Shown here: piece by piece, positions 27,009 through 36,175 of the stretch | Layout: every line of letters starts with the position of its first letter | How positions within the stretch are numbered: position 1 is the stretch's first letter | Assembly: GCA_030951045.1 (NCBI GenBank) | Contig: JAUZQJ010000013.1 | Span: 1 to 43,278, forward strand | Reading direction: 5' to 3' | Length of the DNA: 43,278 bases | Source: Mariprofundus sp. | Lineage (GTDB): Bacteria; Pseudomonadota; Zetaproteobacteria; Mariprofundales; Mariprofundaceae | The notes under the pieces: generated by a model | Database searches by the model: none | What the model was told of the DNA's origin: nothing | What the model saw: the letters and a program-made list of their open reading frames with translations, nothing else | Translations under genes and position numbers: made by a program

Positions 27009-27869
27009 TTATGATGAAAGGTTGAAAATGCTCTGCAGTTCTTCAAACCCATCTTCCAGCTCAACTTCAACAGCAGCAAGATGTGTTTCGTTAATGCCGA
27101 GCCGTTGCATGGGAGAATAATGCAGAGCATCAACACCTTCCGGGATGTCATCAAAGGGGGATTTATAGTCACTATCGGCAAGCATGAATTGTACCGCATC
27201 AATCAGGTCAATAAGGTTTTCACGTGGGCGATCATCGGATTCAACGCCGTGATGTGAAGCCAGTGAAATGAATGAATCAGGCATCTCCCAATAGGTGAGC
27301 AAACGCCCTCCCATTTCCCTGTGCAGTTCTCTCAGAATATGGTGACTCTCTTCAATATTACAACTGGCGAGCTCTTTGGGTACAGCACAGACAATGGCTG
27401 ACACACCGACATCAAATAGCATCCCGGCCATGAAGGCCTCTTCAGGATCAACACTGCCGATCAGTTTAGCCATATGTTGGGCGGCGGTTGCTACCAGCAG
27501 TGAATGTTTCGTGCTTTCTCGTAGCAGTGTTTGCAATGCCCTGTCTTTTACGGCCAGATGCAATTGCGCTGAAATAGCCGTCATTAACTGCAATGTTCGG
27601 CGTCCGCCAAGGCGTTGAATGGCCATGGAGAGATTGCGAATTTCATGTGAACCTGTTTTAAAACGCGCACTGTTGGCAATCCGCAACACAGTCGTTGAAA
27701 AGGTGGTATCGTTACCGATCACCCGCGCGATATCTGCAGCTCCCTTCTCTTCATCTTGAACTATTTTTCTTACCTCAATGACGGCTTCCGGTAAAATAGG
27801 CAAACGGGCATCGCCTTCGCGAAAGCGACGCCGTATTTCTGTAGCCAGTTCAAAGGTATCTTGACTCAT
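27009..27869 (-). CDS. HDOD-domain protein
   Basis: The 286-residue protein is an HDOD domain (about 20-215: LPILPEAVIEVRKIVQDEEKGAADIARVIGNDTTFSTTVLRIANSA pattern, NLSMAIQRLGGRRTLQLM, then AFMAGMLFDVGVSAIVCAVP). HDOD proteins look like HD phosphohydrolases without the metal ligands; here the HD position reads FD. They are signalling scaffolds, often beside cyclic-di-GMP enzymes or motility genes. The C-terminal 60 residues are acidic and unassigned. The start overlaps the stop of the ATPase gene by four bases (ATGA), which strongly suggests that the two products work together. Confidence 0.88.
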   Translation of the reverse strand: MSQDTFELATEIRRRFREGDARLPILPEAVIEVRKIVQDEEKGAADIARVIGNDTTFSTTVLRIANSARFKTGSHEIRNLSMAIQRLGGRRTLQLMTAISAQLHLAVKDRALQTLLRESTKHSLLVATAAQHMAKLIGSVDPEEAFMAGMLFDVGVSAIVCAVPKELASCNIEESHHILRELHREMGGRLLTYWEMPDSFISLASHHGVESDDRPRENLIDLIDAVQFMLADSDYKSPFDDIPEGVDALHYSPMQRLGINETHLAAVEVELEDGFEELQSIFNLSS

Positions 27870-29776
27870 GTTTCATGCCCCATCAATGTATAAATTTCTT
27901 CCACGCTTCGATGAGATGGTGAACGCGGTGCAATGCGATACACTTCTTCAACAGTTGTTAACCCCAACAACACTTTGTACAAGCCATCCTCCATCAGTGA
28001 TAAGAGATCGGTGCTATTGCAACTGATCTGGCGCACTTCCTGAGACGATTTGTGGGCAATAATGGCTTCGCGCACATCTTCATTGAGCACGAGCAGTTCA
28101 TGCAGCGCCGTACGCCCATGGTAACCTGTGCCATAACATGTGCCGCAACCGGTACCGCGATAAAAGGTGTGCTCACGCAGGGTGACGTCATCAATGCCAA
28201 TTAAATTGGCAATACGTTTATTCGGCATATAAGCCTGACGGCAATCCGGGCAGATAGTTCGAATCAGGCGCTGGGCCAAAATACTGACAACGGTGGATGA
28301 GATGAGAAATGTTTCCACACCCATATCGATCAATCGCAACAGACCACCGATCGAGTCTTCTGTATGAAAGGTGGTTAATACTTTATGCCCTGTCAGTGCC
28401 GCTTGCACGGCTACCTGTGCAGATTTTTTATCGCGCACCTCACCGAGCACAATAATGTCCGGATCCTGGCGCACGACTGATTTCAATGAATCATCAAAAG
28501 AGCGGCCAGCCGTGTTATCGACTGAACATTGAATAATGCCGGGCACAATATATTCCACCGGGTCTTCTACGGTAATAATTTTTGTGGTGGGACGGTTCAG
28601 ATAATCAATAGCGGCATACAGGGTGGTTGTTTTTCCCGAGCCGGTTGGCCCGGTAATCAGAATAACACCCGTTGGAACATCGAGCGCTTCATGTTTAAAA
28701 CGCTCAAGCAAGCCTCTGCTCATACTGATCTGTTCAATACTTTTTAGCCCTCCGCTACTACGCAGGACACGCATTACGAGATTTTCACCATAGATAGTTA
28801 CATAAGTAGATACACGATAGTCGGCCGTAACATGACCAACTTCGCGACTGAATCGACCATCCTGATGGCGGCGGCTATCTGAAATATCCATTTCAGCCAA
28901 TACCTTGATACGGGCAACGGTACGCTGGGCTAATTCAGGCGGTAGATCCATTTTATGAATCAATACACCGTCGAGACGCAAACGAATGCGTGCTTTATCA
29001 TCCATAGGTTCTATATGAATATCACTGGCACCCTCGCGAATAGCCGATAGTAAGATGCTATCCACGACCTCTGCGACCTGATCATGTGCTTCGCCCTTAT
29101 TACCCGCCGCTTCGAGCTTGCCCAGCATGGATAACAGGGCACTTTCAGCCGCAATCGAGACGACAGATTTTTTTCTGAGTTGGCGCTCTATTTCTTCAAT
29201 AGCATTATTATTTATGGGGTTTGCCGTGGCAATGGATACCTTGGTTTCGCTGGCCTCATATGGCACAGTCAAATGCATACGCATAAATTTTACGGGAAAT
29301 TTACGCAACAGTTGTCGGTCTGCGGTATCAATATCGACATGCACCAAGGGAAGGTTTAATTGCTCCGACAGTGCTTGTGCCAATTGCCTGTCATCAATAA
29401 GCCCCAGTTCGCGAATCACTTCACCCATCCGTTTGCCAGGTGATACTGCAAGCTTCTGTTCAGCCTGTTGCAATTGCTCTAGCGAGATATAACCAAGTTC
29501 ACAGATCAATTCACCGATACGGAAGCTTGTGCCATGTTTACGAATCAGTCTGCGCTGGTCACTTTCAGTAAGCATGCCAAGCTCAACGAAAATGGTGGAC
29601 AGCAACTTATTGTTGCCCAGTTTGTGCTGAACACGCATAGCTTTTTTAACATCGGTATCGCACAAGACCGATTCAGAAATAAGCATTGCTGCAAAATAGC
29701 CACCGGGGCAGGGCGCCAGTGCGTCCATTAAGGCTTGATTGGGTGACTCGGTGACGGAGTTGTTCTCCTGGCTCAT
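27866..29776 (-). CDS. GspE/PilB-type secretion or pilus ATPase with MshEN domains
   Basis: A 636-residue hexameric traffic ATPase. The N-terminal 150 residues contain repeated MshEN-like units (RIGELICELGYISLEQLQQA, RMGEVIRELGLIDDRQLAQAL), domains known to bind cyclic di-GMP. The ATPase core has the DIHIEP segment, Walker A GPTGSGKTT (about 375), the Asp box VEDPVEY, Walker B IIVLGEVRD, and the His box TTFHTED. A zinc knuckle with CPDC and GCGTC follows. The start at 29776 is set by AGGAG five bases upstream; an ATG at 29791 overlaps that site. No pilC, pilT, pilin or gsp gene lies in the window, so its partners are elsewhere. Confidence 0.92.
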   Translation of the reverse strand: MSQENNSVTESPNQALMDALAPCPGGYFAAMLISESVLCDTDVKKAMRVQHKLGNNKLLSTIFVELGMLTESDQRRLIRKHGTSFRIGELICELGYISLEQLQQAEQKLAVSPGKRMGEVIRELGLIDDRQLAQALSEQLNLPLVHVDIDTADRQLLRKFPVKFMRMHLTVPYEASETKVSIATANPINNNAIEEIERQLRKKSVVSIAAESALLSMLGKLEAAGNKGEAHDQVAEVVDSILLSAIREGASDIHIEPMDDKARIRLRLDGVLIHKMDLPPELAQRTVARIKVLAEMDISDSRRHQDGRFSREVGHVTADYRVSTYVTIYGENLVMRVLRSSGGLKSIEQISMSRGLLERFKHEALDVPTGVILITGPTGSGKTTTLYAAIDYLNRPTTKIITVEDPVEYIVPGIIQCSVDNTAGRSFDDSLKSVVRQDPDIIVLGEVRDKKSAQVAVQAALTGHKVLTTFHTEDSIGGLLRLIDMGVETFLISSTVVSILAQRLIRTICPDCRQAYMPNKRIANLIGIDDVTLREHTFYRGTGCGTCYGTGYHGRTALHELLVLNEDVREAIIAHKSSQEVRQISCNSTDLLSLMEDGLYKVLLGLTTVEEVYRIAPRSPSHRSVEEIYTLMGHET

Positions 29777-29828
29777 CTCTTCTCCTGACATGCTCAGCAG
29801 AGAACTCCAGCAGGATTCATGCCAGTTC

Positions 29829-32800
29829 CTACGTGTTCGGAGGGAGCTGTTTCAGATCAACTGAAATAATCTTTGAAACACCAGCTTCAGGCATCGAAAT
29901 ACCAATCAGGCGATCGGCTTTTTGCATACTTATTTTATTGTGTGAAATTGAGAGAAACTGTACCCGGTCAGAGAGCTCTCGCACCATGTCGCCAAAACGT
30001 CCGACATTGGCATCATCGAGTGGCGCATCAACTTCATCGAGCACACAGAAAGGTGCCGGTTTGATTTTGAAAATGGAAAATACCAACGCTACTGCAGTCA
30101 GTGCCTTTTCACCGCCGGAAAGTAGCCCAACAGCCTGTAATCGTTTACCCGGAGGCTGTGCAATAACCTCTACACCGGCGGTTAAAATATCGTCGCTGTC
30201 TAGTTTTAATTCGGCCCTGCCACCACCAAACAGCTGTGGAAATGTCTGTTTAAAGTTAGCATTGGTTTGTTCAAATAGGTCTTTAAAGCGCTCTTTGGTG
30301 GTGCGATCAATGCCGGCAATCGTGTTATCCAGCGTACTTAAGCTATCTTCAAGATCAGAAACCTGTGTACTCAGAAATCCTTCGCGTTCACTGGCTTGTT
30401 CGAACTCGTCAATGGCCAGTAAATTCACTGGCCCAAAACGATGAATTTGTTCTTCAAGCGTATTGACGCGCTGCATGATTACATCGGCATTTTTACATTG
30501 TTCCATTTCAGCAGCGCCATTGACATCATCATTCTCATCTCTCTGCTCAAGATCGTGTAATAACTGTTGCGCCGAGGTTTGAAAACGCTGCCGAATTTCA
30601 CTGTCTGTATCCTCTAGCCGTGCAGCATATTTAGCCTGCTCCACTTCAATATTTTGACGCTGTGTCGCAGTGAGTTGCAACACTTGCTGCGCCTGCCGCT
30701 CGCTACGTTCGGACTCATGTAACAGCTGTTGTAGTGCATGACCTGTACTGCGCACTGCATTCAGCGTTTGATGGGCGGCATCTACAGCGCTTACAGAACG
30801 CGCCAATTGTTGATCCAGATCGTTCAGGTTTCGGGCTTGTTTGAGCTCGGCTTCGACCTGCTGTAAGCGTGTATAATCCGTTTCCATGCGCGATATCAGG
30901 CGCGCCTCTTCCTGAGATAAACGCTTACGTTGCTGGCTTAAACTGTCACAGGCTTGTGTAAACAGTGCCAGCGCCTGATCTGCTTGTGCCTTGCATTGGC
31001 GGGCATGATTGAGCGTTTCATCGGCTTGACTCATAGCCTCCTGTTGCTGGCTTAACACATCTTTAGCCTGTTGCTGTAATGCAGATAGTCGGTTGATGTC
31101 AGTAGCTTGTGTGAGTTGCTCTTGCCAATATTGATGTTCTTTTTCCTGCTCGGTAAAATCAGCTTTCAGACGCTCTTGTTGTTCCTGCAAAGAAGATAGC
31201 TCGGCTTTTGCGCGTAACACACCAGCATCAGCATTTTGCACTTGGCTTTGGGCTTGTGTGGATTGCAGATGCGCCTGCTGCCATCTCTCTTGCATCTGTT
31301 CCAGTGCTTTTTCAGCGCTTTCAAACTGCTGCTTGTGTTGCTTGAGTGTTATTTCTGCCTGACTGACTTTGCGTTCAGATGCGCGCAATGATCGTTGAGC
31401 TGCCAGACGGCGTGCCGTGCGATTACCCGAGGGAGGAATAAGCCAGCCGCCTGCTTCCCGACGCCATCCATCCCGGCTCACACAACAGGCATTTGTTGCG
31501 CTTATACAAATAATGGCATCTTCGATCTTTTCGACCAGCTGAATAGGGGCAAATAACGCGTATAGCGGGTGTGTGGCGTCGATACCGATGGCTGTCGCCA
31601 GTGATGTTGACTGGCTATCTGTTGTTCTTGTCGATTCATGCTGGCATTGAAACAAAGCGACCGGTTCTGTACTGGCTTGCTTTAAAAGTTGCTGCAGATC
31701 AGCAGTGCTTGTGTTTGTTGATAAACATACATCCGCAGAACGTCCGCGCAGAGCTGCTGCAACCGCAGCTTCTAAACCTTCCGGCACATGCAGCACTTCA
31801 TCCATCCATAGACAGCCCTTTTCTCTAAAAACACTACGCAGATCATCTGATACATCCTGACTTTTACAACGTTCACGCAGCTCCTGCATGACGCCATTAC
31901 ATGCGTACAGCTCGGATTCCTGGCTATGATATACTTGGGCAGATGCTTCCCTTGCCTGGCGATAACGTTCCAGTTCATTTTGCGCTTCATGCAGTGCTAA
32001 TTTAGCATCCTGCTGTTGCTGATGTGCCGATGTTTGTTGTTGTGTTGACGTCTCAACATGCCCTTCCTGCATGTTGAGTTGATCACGCAAGGTACTCTGG
32101 CGGGCACTTAACTGAATCTCACGTTGTTGTAATCTGCTCAGTGCCTGCTCTGCATTGTTGCGCTGTTGTACAGCTTGCTCATTGGCAAGACGCAGACGTT
32201 CAAACTCGGCGAGTAAACGATCACGGCGATTACTTTGAGAGCGGTAACGTATGGTGGACTCTTCCACCACTGCCGCAGCGGATCGTTGTTGTGCCAATAG
32301 CCCTGCATCGTTTTGTTTGGCGATTTGTTGTTCGATGCCATCACGTTCAGAGGCAAGTGCTTGTTGCTGGTTTGTACTTTCCTGCAAGCGCAACTGCAGA
32401 GCTTCTTTGCGTTCAATGAATAGTCTTCGTTGTCCTGATGCGCGTTCAGCCTGTTGTTGCAAATCAGACCGCTGTTGCTCAGCACTACGCAAAGCATCCT
32501 GCACAGCTTGTGCTTCATGTTCATGTGCAACCAACCGGTCACGCGCTTCGGCCACGCTCTTTTCACAAGCTGCTAATTGCTGAGCGCTGCTGTTTTCTTC
32601 GCTGTTGGCACTGACAAGTGCTGTTTCAATTTGCTGATAATGCTCTTGCAATGCCCTATAGCGTAGAGCCAGGCTGAGCGACTGCAATCGACTGAATTCA
32701 TACTGTAATGTTTTGAAACGTTCAGCCCGTGAGGCTTGCTGTTTTAAGCTGCGGCATTGACTGCGCACTTCATCGAGCAAATCCAGTACACGATCGAGAT

Positions 32801-33368
32801 TCTGGCGAGTCTCTTTCATGCGCCGTTCAGCTTCGCGGCGACGGGAACGGTATTTCATGACGCCAGCGGCCTCTTCGAATATCACCCGCCTCTCTTCAGG
32901 TTTGGCCGTTACCATGCGTGCAATCGATCCCTGCTCAACAATGGCATAGGCGCGCGTGGAGATGCCTGTATCGAGAAACAGATCTACGATATCTTTGATA
33001 CGAACCATTTTGCCATTAATGAAGGCATCGGAATTACCATCACGCGTCAGGCGTCGTCGAACACGGATTTCATCGGTGTCGTGATAAGGCGTGGATAAGG
33101 AGCCTTTTTCAATATTAAAGGTTAATTCAACATCACAGATGGCAACCGGCGCCCGACTGTCAGAACCCTGAAAGATAAGGTCATCCATAACACCACCGCG
33201 CAAATGTCGGGCCGAATGTTCACCGAGTACCCAGCGCAGAGCATCAACAATATTGGATTTTCCACAGCCATTGGGCCCGACGATAGCGGTAATGCCCTGA
33301 TCCAGCTCAATCCGGGTTGGATCAACGAAGGATTTGAAGCCAGCCAGCTCGATACGTTTTAGTCGCAA
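29829..33368 (-). CDS. smc: Chromosome partition protein SMC
   Basis: The 1179-residue protein has the full SMC plan: Walker A GPNGCGKSN (31-39) in the N-terminal ATPase, long Gln/Ala-rich coiled coils, a hinge at roughly 505-650 (CLWMDEVLHVPEGLEAAVAAALRGR to the GWRREAGGWLIPPSG end), a second coil, and the C-terminal signature LLSGGEKALTAVALVF with Walker B FCVLDEVDAPLDD. It organises and segregates the chromosome with ScpA and ScpB, which are not in the window. The coils are unusually rich in glutamine. It follows the FetB-like gene by 125 bases and precedes the ATPase gene by about 50. Confidence 0.97.
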   Translation of the reverse strand: MRLKRIELAGFKSFVDPTRIELDQGITAIVGPNGCGKSNIVDALRWVLGEHSARHLRGGVMDDLIFQGSDSRAPVAICDVELTFNIEKGSLSTPYHDTDEIRVRRRLTRDGNSDAFINGKMVRIKDIVDLFLDTGISTRAYAIVEQGSIARMVTAKPEERRVIFEEAAGVMKYRSRRREAERRMKETRQNLDRVLDLLDEVRSQCRSLKQQASRAERFKTLQYEFSRLQSLSLALRYRALQEHYQQIETALVSANSEENSSAQQLAACEKSVAEARDRLVAHEHEAQAVQDALRSAEQQRSDLQQQAERASGQRRLFIERKEALQLRLQESTNQQQALASERDGIEQQIAKQNDAGLLAQQRSAAAVVEESTIRYRSQSNRRDRLLAEFERLRLANEQAVQQRNNAEQALSRLQQREIQLSARQSTLRDQLNMQEGHVETSTQQQTSAHQQQQDAKLALHEAQNELERYRQAREASAQVYHSQESELYACNGVMQELRERCKSQDVSDDLRSVFREKGCLWMDEVLHVPEGLEAAVAAALRGRSADVCLSTNTSTADLQQLLKQASTEPVALFQCQHESTRTTDSQSTSLATAIGIDATHPLYALFAPIQLVEKIEDAIICISATNACCVSRDGWRREAGGWLIPPSGNRTARRLAAQRSLRASERKVSQAEITLKQHKQQFESAEKALEQMQERWQQAHLQSTQAQSQVQNADAGVLRAKAELSSLQEQQERLKADFTEQEKEHQYWQEQLTQATDINRLSALQQQAKDVLSQQQEAMSQADETLNHARQCKAQADQALALFTQACDSLSQQRKRLSQEEARLISRMETDYTRLQQVEAELKQARNLNDLDQQLARSVSAVDAAHQTLNAVRSTGHALQQLLHESERSERQAQQVLQLTATQRQNIEVEQAKYAARLEDTDSEIRQRFQTSAQQLLHDLEQRDENDDVNGAAEMEQCKNADVIMQRVNTLEEQIHRFGPVNLLAIDEFEQASEREGFLSTQVSDLEDSLSTLDNTIAGIDRTTKERFKDLFEQTNANFKQTFPQLFGGGRAELKLDSDDILTAGVEVIAQPPGKRLQAVGLLSGGEKALTAVALVFSIFKIKPAPFCVLDEVDAPLDDANVGRFGDMVRELSDRVQFLSISHNKISMQKADRLIGISMPEAGVSKIISVDLKQLPPNT

Positions 33369-33493
33369 GAGCGCCTTATGGTAAAAAAGATGAAATCGTT
33401 GTGAGCCATTAGCTAATAATCGCAGGAAAACAGCTGCAGTTCAAGGTAAACACGAGATGGTGGAGCTGATGGATCGGATTGCTTCCAGGCTGA

Positions 33494-34186
33494 TCAGGCT
33501 TCGCTTTTCTTCAAATGATTCAGACATAAGAAGCTGATAAGGCAGGCGGTAAAGCTGGATGCGGTAATCATGTAGAGCACAGTCAGTTGTGCTGCTGCTG
33601 CATCAAAGGCTGTAGCGCCAGCCAGTACCATGCCGACAAAAATGCCGGGCATATGCACAAGCCCAACCAGACGCAGAGTATCGATGTTAGGTATCAGGGC
33701 TATTTTCACACCTTCTCCGACATCACCGCCTGATTTCATGCGGGTAAACATAATGGACATCGCGTTCATGCCGTTGGCTGCAATCATGCTGCCGAGCGGT
33801 ACCAGTGTGCGTGTATCATCAGTGATTGAGCCGGTCATCGTTAACCAGGGCAGTGTAACCAGACAGGCACAAATCAGGCCAGCACTACAGGCTAGCCATG
33901 TACTGGTTGCTCCATTGTAATGGCTGGCGCTGTTATGGCCGGCCAGCAGGCAAAAGCCGATAATTAATAGCGCTTGTGCCCAATGTGATTGGAGATCAAA
34001 AATCCAGTGCAGTACAAATGCCAACGCAAGTAGCTGCAACAGACCGCGCCCGGACGCGAGCAGCATGCGGCGTGACAGACCAAGCTGTTCGCGGTGAGCC
34101 CAAAAGGCTACGCCAGCGATTAACAACCATGCCGCAAACAGCTTGATTAAGGTGTCGGTGATGTGGGCATCAATATGCATGGTCAC
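33494..34186 (-). CDS. FetB-like (UPF0014) membrane permease
   Basis: A 230-residue inner-membrane protein with about seven hydrophobic segments. Family marks of UPF0014/FetB are the PLGSMIAANGMNAMSIMFTRM segment after the fourth helix and LVHMPGIFVGMVLAGATAFDAAAAQLTVLYMI later. In E. coli FetB pairs with the ATPase FetA and is implicated in iron export. No FetA-like ATPase is adjacent here; the gene lies between a methyltransferase and smc. The start may be GTG 34186 or ATG 34180; both have weak ribosome binding sites. Substrate remains inferred from the family only. Confidence 0.8.
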   Translation of the reverse strand: MTMHIDAHITDTLIKLFAAWLLIAGVAFWAHREQLGLSRRMLLASGRGLLQLLALAFVLHWIFDLQSHWAQALLIIGFCLLAGHNSASHYNGATSTWLACSAGLICACLVTLPWLTMTGSITDDTRTLVPLGSMIAANGMNAMSIMFTRMKSGGDVGEGVKIALIPNIDTLRLVGLVHMPGIFVGMVLAGATAFDAAAAQLTVLYMITASSFTACLISFLCLNHLKKSEA

Positions 34187-34208
34187 GGCTTACAACTCAT
34201 CATCACAC

Positions 34209-34949
34209 CTAGTCGATAATACGCACTGCAACCTGATTGAAACCACGAATTTTACCTATGTATTCGATTTTTAAGCCGGATTCAGCCAAAAACTCCATCA
34301 ATGCTTTATATTCACAATCACCATCAACTGGCATGGATAGATATTCATCAAATAAAATCACTGTGCCCGGTTTAATCAAATGGCCAAGGGACTCAAAAAT
34401 GGTTTTGGTTGACGAGTAGAGATCACAATCCACATGCATAAATGCAATCGTCTCATTTTCATGCTGCTTGGCAAATTCAGGTAGGGTCTGATCAAACCAG
34501 CCTTTGACCGGGTGAATATTCGGGCGAATATCAGGGATATTGCCATCAATGCCAAACGTGCCCTTATCTACGCCAACATGCCAATCTTCAGGCAAGCCTT
34601 CAAACGAATCGAAGCAATAGAACTGGGTGTTAGGGCTTATGCTACCCATAATATTCATCGATTTACCTTTGTAGGTACCAAACTCAAGGTATAAGCCATC
34701 AGCCGCAGCTTGATTCAGGCCATGCGCGTAATGCTGCATGATAGTGTTAAATTCCGGGCAGTCAGGCATATGTTCTTGCTCAAATTTTGCAAATGCCGTA
34801 GCTATTTCGATGGCTTTAATAGAGTCCTTATGTGCCAGGCCAAGAATAATCAAACGCTGCAGCATTTTACGGAATTTACGTCGAACAGTTTCTTCCGCTT
34901 TGATATAAATAAGTTTTGATTCTAAACGAATAGTTTTCATCAATGACAT
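34209..34949 (-). CDS. TylF/MycF-like SAM-dependent methyltransferase
   Basis: A 246-residue class I methyltransferase. The SAM motif is YLEFGTYKGKSMNIMG, followed by FYCFDSFEGLPEDW, the FMHVDCDLYSSTKTIFE segment and VILFDEYLSMP, all typical of the TylF/MycF sugar O-methyltransferase group that uses metal bound by acidic residues. The acceptor is unknown; a surface sugar is a reasonable guess. The N-terminal 40 residues are basic and amphipathic. The start ATG 34949 has AGGAG six bases upstream; a longer frame to 35000 lacks support. Confidence 0.85.
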   Translation of the reverse strand: MSLMKTIRLESKLIYIKAEETVRRKFRKMLQRLIILGLAHKDSIKAIEIATAFAKFEQEHMPDCPEFNTIMQHYAHGLNQAAADGLYLEFGTYKGKSMNIMGSISPNTQFYCFDSFEGLPEDWHVGVDKGTFGIDGNIPDIRPNIHPVKGWFDQTLPEFAKQHENETIAFMHVDCDLYSSTKTIFESLGHLIKPGTVILFDEYLSMPVDGDCEYKALMEFLAESGLKIEYIGKIRGFNQVAVRIID

Positions 34950-35066
34950 TGAGAACTCCTGAAAAAAGTGGGATTGTGGACGCGCTGGGTAATATTTCAA
35001 TCTTAATTGACAACGTCTATGAAAACAGTTTTCAAAACAACTAGTTATGATTAGCGTCGGCTAACG

Positions 35067-36143
35067 ATGAATAAAAAAGAGCCTTTAAAGCAAAAGTCAG
35101 TCTTGTTAAAGGTTTATGCCGATATGGTGAAGCTTCATCCGAATAATGAAGCCCATGTCAGGCAATATGCCGAACTACTTATGGACATAGGGAAAGAGAC
35201 AACAGGCCTTGATATGTTGCGGCATTTGCATGCTCTGCTGGTGAGGAGGAGAGACTTTCGTAATGCCGATGCGCTGACCAAACAGTATCCGATGATTGGT
35301 CGGGTTTGCGAGTCCCAGCATTGGCAGGAAGATATTCAAAATCTGTTGCCATCATTTGTGCGCAGTCGGCTCTGGCTCAAGCTCAATCAGCAACGCTTAC
35401 GCGAAGGTCAGCACCTGTTTCTCCATGGCGATAAACTGGATACGATTTACCTGCTCTGTGAGGGGGAGTTGGCTGAATATTCAGAAGGTGAAAGCGGGGC
35501 TCCAGTTTTACTCAGTTTGATTAAACCGGGTGATGTTGTGGCTGAAAATAAGCTGCTCAATCCGGGCGCACACAAAAGTAATGTAGTGGCCAATAAAAAA
35601 AGTGTTGTAGTAAGACTGCCGCGCAAAAAAATATTGGAAGCACTGATATCGACACCGGTGCTAAAAAAAGTAATGGCGCGCAAAGTTGAACGTCGTGCCC
35701 TGATTCGCATGATTTCAGAAAGCCCTGTTTTACAAATTATTCCATTGGATATGCGCCAGCATTTGGTCGAAGATAGCTATATCAGAGCATATGCTAAGGG
35801 AACCACGATTCATGAAGCGGGCAAGAAATTGAATCATATTGATCTGATTGTTAAAGGTGAAGCGCATTATCAGTTGCAAAATAAAGACGGTGTTGAACAC
35901 CTGAAAACACTGGGTCCTGGAGCGCTTGTTGGCGAATCAACCGCCATTCATGATACCGGCTGTCCCGCCAACCTGGTCACCAAAACAGGTGTTACCATTG
36001 TGCATATTTCCTATGCGGCATTTATTAATGTTACTGAAGCCTATCCTCCACTGCGGAAAAAATTGACAGCATATACAGCCGCGCAACGCGCCCAATGGAT
36101 GAGTCGCTTGAATGAACTGCAAACACAGGAAGTGGGGCAATAA
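35067..36143 (+). CDS. Double cyclic-nucleotide-binding-fold protein
   Basis: A 358-residue cytoplasmic protein. The first 75 residues are helical (TPR-like). Two cNMP-binding beta-barrels follow: about 100-200 (LREGQHLFLHGDKLDTIYLLCEGELA, LIKPGDVVAENKLL) and about 220-335 (YAKGTTIHEAGKKLNHIDLIVKGEAHY, LGPGALVGESTAIH). The phosphate-binding cassette is degenerate in both: the GE is only partly kept in the first, and the arginine that contacts the cyclic phosphate is missing (HKSNVVA and CPANLVT). So it may not bind a cyclic nucleotide. There is no DNA-binding or catalytic domain. It is divergent from the methyltransferase. Confidence 0.8.
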   Translation: MNKKEPLKQKSVLLKVYADMVKLHPNNEAHVRQYAELLMDIGKETTGLDMLRHLHALLVRRRDFRNADALTKQYPMIGRVCESQHWQEDIQNLLPSFVRSRLWLKLNQQRLREGQHLFLHGDKLDTIYLLCEGELAEYSEGESGAPVLLSLIKPGDVVAENKLLNPGAHKSNVVANKKSVVVRLPRKKILEALISTPVLKKVMARKVERRALIRMISESPVLQIIPLDMRQHLVEDSYIRAYAKGTTIHEAGKKLNHIDLIVKGEAHYQLQNKDGVEHLKTLGPGALVGESTAIHDTGCPANLVTKTGVTIVHISYAAFINVTEAYPPLRKKLTAYTAAQRAQWMSRLNELQTQEVGQ

Positions 36144-36175
36144 CGGAGCGGTATGTTCGATGCATGTGCTGCTGA

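Noticed and set aside
29833-30444. A 203-residue open frame antisense to the smc 3' end
   Set aside because: Serine-rich low-complexity product opposite a strongly conserved gene, with no ribosome binding site; it is a shadow of smc codon use.
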